Program-made: the position numbers and the translations under genes
Shown: positions 1 through 7,514 of the stretch, one piece after another
Layout of the letters: the number at the start of each line of letters is the position of its first letter
Numbering within the stretch: position 1 is the stretch's first letter
NCBI GenBank assembly: GCA_039805565.1
Contig: JBDLTZ010000260.1
Span: forward strand, 1 to 41,318
Source: CALJIC01 sp039805565
GTDB lineage: Bacteria; Chloroflexota; Chloroflexia; Chloroflexales; Roseiflexaceae
Direction of reading: 5' to 3'
Length of the DNA stretch: 41,318 nucleotides
The notes under the pieces: generated by a model
Told to the model about the DNA's origin: nothing
Databases searched by the model: none
The model's input: only the letters and a program-made list of their open reading frames with translations

Positions 1-997
1 CATCGGCGTCGCGCACCACTGGGACGATCAGCCCCTCCTCGAGCGCCACAGCTACGCCGATGTGGATGCGACGGTGCTGCAGGATCCCCTCGTCTGCCCA
101 GGTGCTGTTGATGACCGGCACGGCGCGGAGGCCGGCGACGACCGCCTGCACGAAGTAGGGTGTGAGAGTCAGGCGCGCGGCCTGGCGCTCGAACTCGGCG
201 CGGTGACGGTCGCGGTGAGCCAGCACGCGCCCGAGGTCGGCCTCGAAGACGGTGGTGACGTGCGGCGCGATGCGCACCGAGCGCTCCATGTGCTCGGCGA
301 CCGCGCGGCGCATGGCGGAAATGGGGAGGAGGTCCGAGTCGGGCGAGTGCTCAGGACTGAGTGCTGAGTGCTGAGTCTTGATGCTTGAGGCTTGAGGCTT
401 GAGGCTTGAGGCTTGAGTATGCGACGATGGGCTTTGCGGTGTCGGTGAGGAGATCGCGGCCTCGACAGGGAGGCGTACGTCGTCGATGGTCGGTGGTCCT
501 TGGTCTTCAGCCTTCGGTCTTCGGTCTTCCCCGGTGCGCCCGTTCGCCAGAAAGCGCTCGACGTCCTTCTTGGAGACGCGGCCGCCGAGGCCTGTGCCTG
601 GGATCTGGCTCAGGTCCAGGCTGTGCTCCTGGGCCATGCGTGCCACGACGGGCGAGATGAAGCGGGACGGCTGGGGGGACGCGTGCTCCGCGGGCTGAGG
701 GTCCTCTTCGCCGGCCGGGACTTGGTGGGCGTCGAGCGCGAGCTGCTCTGCCGGCTGCTCGGCATCGTCGAGCACCGCGATCAGCGTGCCGACCTTGACG
801 GTGGCGCCCTCGGGGACGGCGAGCTCGCGGACGACGCCGGCGCGCGGCGCAGGCACCTCGGTGTCCACCTTGTCGGTCTGGACCTCGAGCAGCGGCTCGT
901 AGAGCTCGACGTGCTCGCCCGGGCGCTTGAGCCAGCGGCTGATAGTGCCCTCGACGACGCTCTCGCCGAGCTTGGGCATCTTGATCTCGGTGGGCAT
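1..997 (-). CDS. Dihydrolipoamide acyltransferase (E2) of a 2-oxoacid dehydrogenase complex, 3' end missing
   Basis: The reading frame opens at the ATG at 997 and runs off the left edge, giving about 332 codons without a stop. The N-terminus is a lipoyl domain (residues 1-75) with the attachment motif TDKVDTE; K43 is the expected lipoyl-lysine. A peripheral subunit-binding domain follows at about 115-155 (FISPVVARMA...GGRVSKKDVERFL), then a long low-complexity linker (about 156-216) and the start of the CoA-dependent acyltransferase domain. E2 moves the acyl group from E1 to CoA in the cytoplasmic complex. It is the last visible gene of the E1alpha-E1beta-E2 operon, 97 bp after E1beta. No E3 is in view. 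The linker is encoded by 7-bp repeat arrays described separately. The substrate (pyruvate, branched-chain 2-oxoacid or acetoin) cannot be settled from sequence alone. Confidence 0.93.
   Translation of the reverse strand, partial: MPTEIKMPKLGESVVEGTISRWLKRPGEHVELYEPLLEVQTDKVDTEVPAPRAGVVRELAVPEGATVKVGTLIAVLDDAEQPAEQLALDAHQVPAGEEDPQPAEHASPQPSRFISPVVARMAQEHSLDLSQIPGTGLGGRVSKKDVERFLANGRTGEDRRPKAEDQGPPTIDDVRLPVEAAISSPTPQSPSSHTQASSLKPQASSIKTQHSALSPEHSPDSDLLPISAMRRAVAEHMERSVRIAPHVTTVFEADLGRVLAHRDRHRAEFERQAARLTLTPYFVQAVVAGLRAVPVINSTWADEGILQHRRIHIGVAVALEEGLIVPVVRDAD
354..416. repeat. Nine phased heptanucleotides inside the E2 gene
   Basis: On the plus strand nine 7-bp units follow without a gap: GGACTGA, GTGCTGA twice, GTCTTGA, TGCTTGA, then GGCTTGA four times. 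Each unit ends in TGA. The E2 gene reads the other strand, so the array is open in that frame and gives a Ser/Leu/Lys/Pro/Gln/Ala-rich linker (SSLKPQA-like units). The same type of array lies in gene gaps at 5738-5807, 26776-26831 and 33535-33639. Confidence 0.9.
496..530. repeat. Second heptad array inside the E2 linker
   Basis: Five 7-bp units on the plus strand: GTCCTTG, GTCTTCA, GCCTTCG, GTCTTCG, GTCTTCC. Read on the E2 strand they give GEDRRPKAEDQG-like sequence just after the subunit-binding domain. Their sense is opposite to the array at 354-416 (CTTC versus CTTGA cores), so the two arrays roughly bracket the linker. Confidence 0.8.
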
Positions 998-1094
998 AGG
1001 TTTCCTCTACAGCGGTGGGCAGAACACTTCAGCCTGCTTGGTGGTCATGCACGGCATCCTGATGTCCTCAGGCAGTAGCGCTTGGTGTTTCGTT

Positions 1095-2078
1095 CTAGTA
1101 CGCGGCGAGCGAGCGCATGGCGTCGGCGATCGACGCCGGTGATGGCATGAACGCCTCCTCGAGCGAGGCGGCGTACGGCATGGCGGGGACGTCCGGCCCG
1201 GCCAGGCGCGTGACTGGCCCGTCGAGGTGCTCGAAGGCGCGCTGGCTAATGAGGGCCGCGATCTCACCCCCGAGGCCGCCGGTGAGGTTGTCCTCGTGGA
1301 CGATCAGTGCCTTGCCAGTCTTACGTACGCTGGTCAGGATCGTCTCCTCGTCGAGCGGGCGCAGTGTGCGGAGGTCGACCACTTCGACGTCTACGCCCTC
1401 GGCAGCAAGCGCCTCGGCGGCCTGGAGTGAGTGGTGCAGCATGAGGCCGTAGGCGAACACGCTCAGGTCCGAGCCGGCGCGGCGAACCTCGGCGCGCCCG
1501 ATCGGCACGCGGTAGTCAGCCTCGGGCACCTCGCCGCGGACCATGCGGTAGCACTTCTTGTGCTCGAGGAAAAGCACGGGGTCTGGGTCCTCGACGGAGC
1601 TCTTCAGCAGGCCCTTGGCGTCGTAGGGGGTTGCGGGCGCAACCACCTTGAGGCCAGGGATGTGGCAGAAGAATGCCTCGATGCTCTGCGAGTGGTAGAG
1701 CGCCCCGTGGACGCCGCCGCCGTACGGGACGCGGATGACCATCGGCACGCCGAAGTCGCCGTTCGAGCGGTAGCGGACGCGGGCGGCCTCGCTGACGATC
1801 TGGTTGAAGGCCGGGAAGATGAAGTCGGCGAACTGGATCTCGGCGATCGGCAGCGTGTCGTTCAGAGCTGCGCCCACGCACGCGCCGACAATCACGCTCT
1901 CGGCGAGGGGCGAGTCGAGCACGCGCAGCTCGCCGTACTTCTCCTGGAGGCCCTCGGTGGCGCGGAACACGCCGCCGCGCTTGCCGACGTCCTCGCCGAA
2001 GACGAACACGCGCTCGTCGCCCGCCATGAGCTCGTCGAGGCCCTGGCGGATGGCTTCGATGATGGACATCTCTGGCAT
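1095..2078 (-). CDS. 2-oxoacid dehydrogenase E1 component, beta subunit
   Basis: A 327-residue protein with the full transketolase-type pyrimidine-binding and C-terminal domains of E1 beta (family usual about 325). Recognisable stretches are FGEDVGKRGGVFRAT near the N-terminus, the segment around PLAESVIVGACVGAAL, FNQIVSEAARVRYRSNG, the VPYGGGVHGALYHSQSIEAFF region that lines the ThDP site, and the C-terminal VDLRTLRPLDEETI. It pairs with E1 alpha (2174-3184) to decarboxylate the 2-oxoacid and acylate the lipoyl group of E2. The ATG at 2078 has AGGA seven bases upstream; a second ATG three codons in (2069) is possible. It lies between E1 alpha (95-bp gap) and E2 (97-bp gap). It could serve pyruvate or branched-chain substrates. 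Confidence 0.95.
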   Translation of the reverse strand: MPEMSIIEAIRQGLDELMAGDERVFVFGEDVGKRGGVFRATEGLQEKYGELRVLDSPLAESVIVGACVGAALNDTLPIAEIQFADFIFPAFNQIVSEAARVRYRSNGDFGVPMVIRVPYGGGVHGALYHSQSIEAFFCHIPGLKVVAPATPYDAKGLLKSSVEDPDPVLFLEHKKCYRMVRGEVPEADYRVPIGRAEVRRAGSDLSVFAYGLMLHHSLQAAEALAAEGVDVEVVDLRTLRPLDEETILTSVRKTGKALIVHEDNLTGGLGGEIAALISQRAFEHLDGPVTRLAGPDVPAMPYAASLEEAFMPSPASIADAMRSLAAY

Positions 2079-2173
2079 AGGGTTATCCTATCGGGTAGGA
2101 GGTGGGCAACTATTGTTCTCGGGGGGCTGCGCTGCCTGAGACCTGGCTGTCCGCTGCGGCGCGGTTCGTGATG

Positions 2174-3184
2174 CTACGCCCCGTAGACGCGTTCGAGCAG
2201 CTCGGACGGCTCGGGCTCCGGCGCCTGCTCGGCGAAGGCGGTGGCCTCGTCCACCTCGCGCGCGGCGGCGGCGCGCAGCTCCTGATCGCGGGTGGGGTCC
2301 AGCAGGCCCGCGGCGCAGAGCTGGTCGCGGAAGCGCGGGATCGGGTCGCGCGAGCGCAGCTCGGCGAGCTCGCGGGCCGGGCGGTAGTACTTATCGTTGT
2401 CATCGCTGGTGTGCGGTGTGAGCCTGACGCAGCGCGCCTCGACGAGCGACGGCCCCTCGCCGGCCCTGGCGCGCGCCACAGCATCGTGGGTGGCCGCGTA
2501 GACCGCCAGCGGGTCGGTGCCGTCTACGCTGATACCAGGGAGGCCGTAGGCCGCGGCGCGCCCCGCCACGCTCGGCACGGCCATCTGCCGGCTGGAGGGG
2601 ACCGAGATCGCGTAGTCGTTGTTCTCGCAGTGGAAGATCACCGGCAGGCGGTGGACGGCGGCGAGGTTCACACCCTCGTGCCAGTCCCCCTGGCTGGTGG
2701 AGCCCTCGCCGAAGGAGACCCAGACGACCGCGTCGCCGCCGCGCATCTTCTCGGCGAGGGCGACGCCTGCGGCGTGCGGCACCTGCGTGGCGACGACGCT
2801 CGACTGGGTGATGATGCGGTGGCGCCGGCTGCCGAAGTGGCAGGGCATCTGGCGCCCGCCGCTGTTCGGGTCGCCGGCGCGAGCCAGCACGCTCAGCAGC
2901 ATGTCGCGTGCCGTCAGGCCCATCACGAGCGCCACAGTCATATCGCGGTAGTAGGGGAGCGTGAAGTCGGTGCCGGGGCGCAGGGCGAACGCCGCTCCGA
3001 CGCCGGCGGCCTCGTGCCCCTGGGCCGGGATGGCGAAGGGGGCGCGGCCGGTGCGGTTCAGCTGCCACATGCGCTCGTCGATCGCTCGCGCAAGCAGCAT
3101 CGTGCGGTACATCTCAAGCACCGCGGCCTCATCGAGACCGGGCGGCAGCTCGAGCAGCGTCGGCGGGTCGCTGACAGTAGTCAT
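2174..3184 (-). CDS. 2-oxoacid dehydrogenase E1 component, alpha subunit
   Basis: A 336-residue ThDP-dependent dehydrogenase subunit. The ThDP/Mg motif appears as GEGSTSQGDWHEGVNLA followed by HCENNDYAIS (the GDG-x(25-30)-NN motif, here with GEG). The GRAPFAIPAQGHEAAGVG stretch and the PYYRDM motif are typical of E1 alpha. The start was set at the ATG at 3184, because GAGGAGGAG lies just upstream; the open frame extends 19 codons further without a better site. It begins the E1alpha-E1beta-E2 operon. A likely promoter lies at 3346-3374 with a leader of about 150 nt. The protein binds 2-oxoacid and ThDP in the cytoplasm as an alpha2beta2 tetramer with the beta subunit. Confidence 0.95.
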   Translation of the reverse strand: MTTVSDPPTLLELPPGLDEAAVLEMYRTMLLARAIDERMWQLNRTGRAPFAIPAQGHEAAGVGAAFALRPGTDFTLPYYRDMTVALVMGLTARDMLLSVLARAGDPNSGGRQMPCHFGSRRHRIITQSSVVATQVPHAAGVALAEKMRGGDAVVWVSFGEGSTSQGDWHEGVNLAAVHRLPVIFHCENNDYAISVPSSRQMAVPSVAGRAAAYGLPGISVDGTDPLAVYAATHDAVARARAGEGPSLVEARCVRLTPHTSDDNDKYYRPARELAELRSRDPIPRFRDQLCAAGLLDPTRDQELRAAAAREVDEATAFAEQAPEPEPSELLERVYGA

Positions 3185-3503
3185 GACCTGCTCCTCCTCG
3201 CTCGTTGGCTCCGAATCAGAAACGCCCACGGATGCGGGCACCGTGAGCGTTGGCTGGATCGATCAGCACGCGCCAACCCGCGTCTACGCGGAGAAGCTGT
3301 GCGGAGCTTGACATCGACGCTGATGGTGCTCGCTGCGTTGGGATGAGTGTAGCACACTCCGTGCCGCAGGACAATGATAGAGCCGTACTCGTACGAGGCG
3401 GCCTCGCATGGTGCGCGTCTCAGCCGCCTCTCAGATGCTGCGGCCCGCACCGTGCTACCCTGGACGTGTCTGTATCGGTGGTTTTGTCTCGGGGAGAGCC
3501 CCT
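3185..3503. other. Divergent intergenic region between E1 alpha and a secreted glycosidase
   Basis: About 320 bp with no convincing gene. It carries the minus-strand promoter at 3346-3374 and, in the transcribed leader of the dehydrogenase operon, two possible small stem-loops: CCGCG-TAGA-CGCGG, and GTTGGC paired with GCCAAC around 3250-3283. I could not match the leader to a known riboswitch class. No clear plus-strand promoter was recognised for the gene at 3504. Confidence 0.5.
3346..3374 (-). promoter_or_regulatory. Sigma-70-type promoter for the 2-oxoacid dehydrogenase operon
   Basis: On the minus strand TTGTCC (3369-3374) and TACACT (3346-3351) are separated by exactly 17 bases. The predicted start is near 3339, which leaves a leader of about 155 nt before the ATG at 3184. 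Confidence 0.6.
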
Positions 3504-5732
3504 ATGCCACACAAAGCGCTGCTCGCACTGATCCTGGCCGCCGTCGCGGCTACTCTTGTGCTGTCACCTCGCACCACGCAGGCGCAGCAGGGCCTGCCCC
3601 GCCCGCACTCCGACGGCGCCCGACTCGCCCGGCCCGACGGCAGCCCGCTCTTCGTGCTCGGCTACAACTACGAGGGCCCGAGCGACCGCGCCTGGCGCAT
3701 GTGGGAGCAGTTCGATGCGGCGTTGATCGAGTCTGACCTGGCGCGCGCGCGCGGCGGCGGGGCGAATACCGTGCGGCTCTTCGTGCAGGAGCCGCTGCCT
3801 GCAGAGATCCTGGCGGGGGACTTCCGCAAGCTCGACGCGGTGCTGGGTGCGGCCGCGCGCCAGGGGCTGCTGGTGCTGCTGACGCTGTACGACTATGGCG
3901 AGCGCGACCTGGGGCGCGTTGCGGAAGTGGGGCGACGTATCGCCGAGCACTACCGCGGCAGCCCAGCACTGCTGGCGTACGATCTGCGCAACGAGCCGCA
4001 GTTCATCACGCTGGCGAGCGCCACCTACCCTGGCGGGGGGTCCCCGCTCCAGCGGGCCGACCTGGTGCCGATCTATGGCGAGCGCGTGGGACGGGCGGAC
4101 GTGCCGGGCTACCGCTTGAGCGGCGACGGGCGCGTGCTGCCGCCCGCCTGGAGCGACGAGCAGGTGTACGCCTACGCGAACAACCTGGCCTACTTCCGCG
4201 AGCTGCTGACCGAGGGCGAGCGCTGGGTCGTAGCCGCGCCCGGCAGGACGATGGTCGACTTCCCGGCCTCGCCCGAGGCCACCCGCTGGCGCCCGCTGCT
4301 CGACGCGCTGGACCTCACCCTGTCGGTCTGGATCGAGACGCTGGCGGCGCCGATCCGCGGCGCAGACCCTGGGCGCATGCTGACGGTGGGCTGGAGCAAC
4401 ACGCTGCTGGCGTCGCTCCCCGCGAATGGCCGGCTGCTCGAGTTCATCTCGCTGCACCGCTTCCCGCGCCCGGGCGCCTCGAGCGCCAATCTCATCCTGG
4501 ACCTGGGAGCGGCGCTGCGGCGTGCGCACCCCGGTCGCCCCGTGCTGTTCGAGGAGATCGGCTTCGCGACCTCCGAGGCCGACCCGGAGAGCACGGCGGC
4601 GCTCGAGATGGCGGTGGCGACGCGGGCCTATGCCGAGGGGTACGCCGGCTTTCTGAAGTGGATGCTCACCGACCTGCCCCCGGTAGGGAACCCGCGCGAG
4701 GATAGCTTCGGCGCGCTGCGCGTGGACGGCGGCGCCAAGCCGGTGTACCACGCGCTCGGGGCGTTCGGCACGTACCTGGCGAACACCGCAGCGCCGGCGG
4801 GCGGCTCGGCCAGCGTGTGGGACCGGGCCGACGGCGTGAGCTATACCTACCTCGCGCAGGACGCCTGGTACATTGCTGGGCCTACCGCTGACGGGCCGCT
4901 CGCCTTCACGCTCCAGGCGCCCGGCCAGGTGATGCTGCGCAAGCGCGGGGCTCTCTACCTGCTCAGCACGCAGCCGGGAGAGGTGGCGCTCAATCTGCGC
5001 GAGCTCATGCCGGTGTGGACGGGCGGTGATGCGGCGGTGGCGCGGCGGTCCGGCGAGGGCTGGGCCCCGGTGGCGGCCGTGCGAGCTGGTGACGTGGTGC
5101 GCTTCGCTGTTGAGCCGGCGACTCCCTACCGTCTGGAGCTGCCGCGCCACACCGACCCGGTAGGGGCGAAGCCGGGCTGTCGCTACTTCCCCGAGACCGG
5201 GCACAACCTCTGCGGCGCCTTTCTGAGCTACTGGGAGCGCGCCGGTGGGCTGGCGATCTTCGGCCTGCCGCTGACCGAGGAGTTTGCGGAGGTCAATCGG
5301 GCGGACGGGCGGGTGTACACCGTGCAGTACTTCGAGCGCAACCGGTTCGAGTATCACCCGGAGAACGCGGGGACGCCGTATGAGGTGCTGCTGGGGCTGC
5401 TCGGGAGCGATCTGGCAGTCGGGCGCACAGGCGAGGCGCCGTTCCAGTCGGTGTCGGCGCCGCCGCCGGACGCCGATCTCTTTCCCGAGACAGGGCACAG
5501 CTTGGGCGGCGTTTTCCGGGACTACTGGCAGGCGAATGGCGGCCTGGCTGTGTTCGGCTACCCGATCAGCGAGCCGTTCGTAGAGGTCAACCCGGCAGAC
5601 GGGCGGGCGTACACGGTGCAGTACTTCGAGCGCAATCGATTCGAGCACCACCCGGAGAACGCGGGGACGCGCTACGAGGTGCTGCTGGGGCTGCTTGGGA
5701 ACCAGGTGGTTGACGGGGTGGGGTGGCGGTAG
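3504..5732 (+). CDS. Secreted glycoside hydrolase-like TIM-barrel protein with two C-terminal FPETGH repeats
   Basis: A 742-residue exported protein. It starts at the ATG at 3504, after GGGGAG, and has a signal peptide ending near RTTQA-QQ (residue 29). The catalytic part (about 35-430) looks like a clan GH-A (GH5-like) barrel: DLRNEP places a probable acid/base at E164 and VLFEEIGF a probable nucleophile at E350 or E351. A beta-sandwich-like region follows. Two copies of a module of about 75 residues end the protein, each with FPETGH, a Trp-Gly-Gly-Leu-Ala stretch, FG-P and YTVQYFERNRFE. Such modules recur at the C-termini of exported Chloroflexota proteins and probably anchor or bind. The substrate is unknown. 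The open frame extends upstream to 3408, but only the ATG at 3504 gives a signal peptide. Confidence 0.82.
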   Translation: MPHKALLALILAAVAATLVLSPRTTQAQQGLPRPHSDGARLARPDGSPLFVLGYNYEGPSDRAWRMWEQFDAALIESDLARARGGGANTVRLFVQEPLPAEILAGDFRKLDAVLGAAARQGLLVLLTLYDYGERDLGRVAEVGRRIAEHYRGSPALLAYDLRNEPQFITLASATYPGGGSPLQRADLVPIYGERVGRADVPGYRLSGDGRVLPPAWSDEQVYAYANNLAYFRELLTEGERWVVAAPGRTMVDFPASPEATRWRPLLDALDLTLSVWIETLAAPIRGADPGRMLTVGWSNTLLASLPANGRLLEFISLHRFPRPGASSANLILDLGAALRRAHPGRPVLFEEIGFATSEADPESTAALEMAVATRAYAEGYAGFLKWMLTDLPPVGNPREDSFGALRVDGGAKPVYHALGAFGTYLANTAAPAGGSASVWDRADGVSYTYLAQDAWYIAGPTADGPLAFTLQAPGQVMLRKRGALYLLSTQPGEVALNLRELMPVWTGGDAAVARRSGEGWAPVAAVRAGDVVRFAVEPATPYRLELPRHTDPVGAKPGCRYFPETGHNLCGAFLSYWERAGGLAIFGLPLTEEFAEVNRADGRVYTVQYFERNRFEYHPENAGTPYEVLLGLLGSDLAVGRTGEAPFQSVSAPPPDADLFPETGHSLGGVFRDYWQANGGLAVFGYPISEPFVEVNPADGRAYTVQYFERNRFEHHPENAGTRYEVLLGLLGNQVVDGVGWR

Positions 5733-5737
5733 AACGA

Positions 5738-5807
5738 GCCTTGAGCCTTGAGTCTTGAGGCGTGAGTGCCGAGGGGTGCGTCTTGAGCTGCGAGTAGTGA
5801 GCGCTGC
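5738..5807. repeat. Ten phased heptanucleotides filling a convergent gene gap
   Basis: Ten contiguous 7-bp units: GCCTTGA twice, GTCTTGA, GGCGTGA, GTGCCGA, GGGGTGC, GTCTTGA, GCTGCGA, GTAGTGA, GCGCTGC. The consensus is GNNNTGA and the register is kept across 70 bp. The array occupies nearly the whole 79-bp gap between the stops of the glycosidase gene (5732) and the M23 gene (5812). On the plus strand the TGA of successive units falls in different reading frames. Confidence 0.9.
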
Positions 5808-5811
5808 TCCT

Positions 5812-6483
5812 CTACTGGCCGGCTCCGTCCATCGCGCCGAAATCGAGCGGGTTGCGGTTGACGCCGCCGACCCATACCTCGTAGTGCAGGTGTGGCCCGC
5901 TGGAGTTGCCGGTGGAGCCCACGGAGCCGATCTGGTCGCCGCGCCGGACCTGGACGCCGTTGGAGATTGCGAACCCCCTCAGGTGGCAGTACGTCGTCCG
6001 GTAGCCCTCGGAGCGCAGCAGGACGCAGTTGCCGCCTGGCCAGCTGTCGGGGTGGACCTCGGCGGTACCGCCGTGCGTGGCGTAGACCGGAGCGCCCTGC
6101 GTGCCCCATGGGTCGGCGTGGCCGTTGCCATCGCTGTCGAGCGCCAGGTCGACACCGCCCCAGGTGTCGGCGGGGGCGTGTGAGCCGACGCCGTAGCCTT
6201 GGGTGAGGACGGTGCGCGGGCTGCGGAGCGGGTTGCCGGTGGGGATATTCTGGTCGGTCACCGCGTCGGGGTTCAGCCCGCCCTGCGCCGCGGCGTCGCC
6301 GACGATCGTCGCCGAGCCGGAGATGGCCCCCGCGGGAATGCCCGCGGCCCCCACCGGTACGCCACGCCAGCCGCTCACGGTGGTCTGGGCCGGCTGAGCC
6401 TGCATGAGCATGTAGAGTACGCCGAGGATCGCCAGGGCGATCAGGGCAGTGCGGCCCAGGCCGGCGCTAGGGAGGCTGTACAT
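5812..6483 (-). CDS. Membrane-anchored M23-type (LytM-fold) peptidase with altered zinc site
   Basis: A 223-residue protein. The start is the ATG at 6483, which overlaps the upstream stop as TGATG and so suggests translational coupling. Residues 8-27 form one membrane segment; the LytM-like domain spans about 90-215. Compared with LytM, D112 (GGVDLA), H167 (YCHL) and the HLH pair H198/H200 (GPHLHYEVW) are present. The first zinc-ligand His of HxxxD is replaced by W108 (WGGVD). A His six residues upstream (H102, SHAPADTW) and a Ca-loop-like DSDGNGHAD insert are unusual; the paralogue at 24355-25386 shares the Trp, the HAPA His and the insert. It is expected to cut peptide cross-links of peptidoglycan outside the membrane, or to be a degenerate binding form. 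It is the last gene of the 8050-to-5812 operon. Confidence 0.85.
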   Translation of the reverse strand: MYSLPSAGLGRTALIALAILGVLYMLMQAQPAQTTVSGWRGVPVGAAGIPAGAISGSATIVGDAAAQGGLNPDAVTDQNIPTGNPLRSPRTVLTQGYGVGSHAPADTWGGVDLALDSDGNGHADPWGTQGAPVYATHGGTAEVHPDSWPGGNCVLLRSEGYRTTYCHLRGFAISNGVQVRRGDQIGSVGSTGNSSGPHLHYEVWVGGVNRNPLDFGAMDGAGQ

Positions 6484-7514
6484 CACTGGCCCGTGCCCCC
6501 GGCCCGCCACGAGCGGACGAGGCTGTTGACAGCATTCACGTACGCCGGGACATTGTTTTCGAATGAGGGGGCATAGATCGGAATGATCTGCTCCACCGTG
6601 TGCACGCCGCGCCCGCCGATGTACTCGACAGAGATCAGTTTGTACCAGTCCTCGATGCCCGTCTCCCAGTTAGGGTAGTCGCGGAAGCGGTTGAAACACG
6701 TCGGGTAGCCGGCGCAGATGATATTGCCGACGTTGTGCGTCGTGCTGCCATCGGGCTTGATGCCGGCCCAGCCCTGGTTGGTGCCAGCGCTAGACTCGTG
6801 GATGAAGAACGCCACGGCATAGGCTGGGTCGATCTGGTACTGTTGTCCGAGCTCGACCCAGATGCGCCCGGTGCCTGCTGCGGGTGAGCCGTACGCAGCC
6901 AGGATGGCGTCGATCGTGGCGGCGGTGACGCTGGGCGGCCCGACCACCGAGTTCTCGCCAGGTGCTGTGGGGAGCTGGGGAACGATCGCTGCGGCCGCCT
7001 CCGCGGCGATCGCGGGGGCGCGCTCGGTGAAATTGCTGAAGGTGACACGGGCCGGTTGGAGCATGAAGAAATAGATGATGGCGAGGCAGACCGCCGAGAT
7101 GATCGCTGCCAGCCCCGGCCCGCTGAGCGCCATCTCGGTGAGCGTGGGGCCGCGGCCGTAGTCCCCAGGCGCAGGGTAGGACGGCCGGCGCATCACGGGG
7201 GGCTCCACGTAGGTCTGCGCGCGGTGCAGGTTGGCGGCCGACTTTGCCACCGGCGCCGCGACCTCCGGCTCGCTCTCAGTCACCGGCACGCCGACGATCG
7301 CCGGCCGCTTCTGCTCGGTGCGCTCTTTGAGGGCCACTGTGGGGCGGCTCGCGGAGCGCGGCCCGACGCTGACCTCCGCGAACGGGTCGCGCAGGTTGCG
7401 CATCGGGTTCGGCGGGGTGCGGGTGGAGCTTTCCTCGCGTACCCCGAACCGCTGCGGCTTCGCGCGGCGGGCTGGGTCCTGCGGGTGCTCGTTGTGCTGG
7501 TCGGTGTCGCTCAT
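6483..7514 (-). CDS. Membrane-anchored glucosaminidase/lysozyme-like peptidoglycan hydrolase
   Basis: A 343-residue protein with a long, charged, Pro-rich cytoplasmic N-terminus (1-125), one membrane segment (about 134-152) and an outside domain (about 195-340). That domain reads IDPAYAVAFFIHESSAGTNQ, with E240 as the candidate catalytic Glu, then GNIICAGYP, FRDYPNWETGIEDWYKL and YAPSFENN. This is the pattern of lysozyme-fold glucosaminidases that cut the glycan strand. The start overlaps the stop of the gene at 7511-8050 by ATGA, and its stop overlaps the M23 start. It should work with the M23 protein: one acts on glycan, the other on peptide. The long cytoplasmic tail is odd for a hydrolase and may recruit a partner or receive a signal. 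Confidence 0.8.
   Translation of the reverse strand: MSDTDQHNEHPQDPARRAKPQRFGVREESSTRTPPNPMRNLRDPFAEVSVGPRSASRPTVALKERTEQKRPAIVGVPVTESEPEVAAPVAKSAANLHRAQTYVEPPVMRRPSYPAPGDYGRGPTLTEMALSGPGLAAIISAVCLAIIYFFMLQPARVTFSNFTERAPAIAAEAAAAIVPQLPTAPGENSVVGPPSVTAATIDAILAAYGSPAAGTGRIWVELGQQYQIDPAYAVAFFIHESSAGTNQGWAGIKPDGSTTHNVGNIICAGYPTCFNRFRDYPNWETGIEDWYKLISVEYIGGRGVHTVEQIIPIYAPSFENNVPAYVNAVNSLVRSWRAGGTGQ

Noticed and set aside
354..416. Heptad array as a CRISPR or slipped-strand phase switch
   Set aside because: There are no spacers, so it is not CRISPR. Units have drifted in sequence, which lowers slippage, and it sits in the middle of E2 where a 7-bp change would break the protein. Phase variation is not supported.
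3564..5651. Open frame of 695 codons antisense to the glycosidase gene
   Set aside because: No motif, Arg/His/Gln-rich product, and the plus strand encodes a recognisable signal peptide, barrel and repeats.
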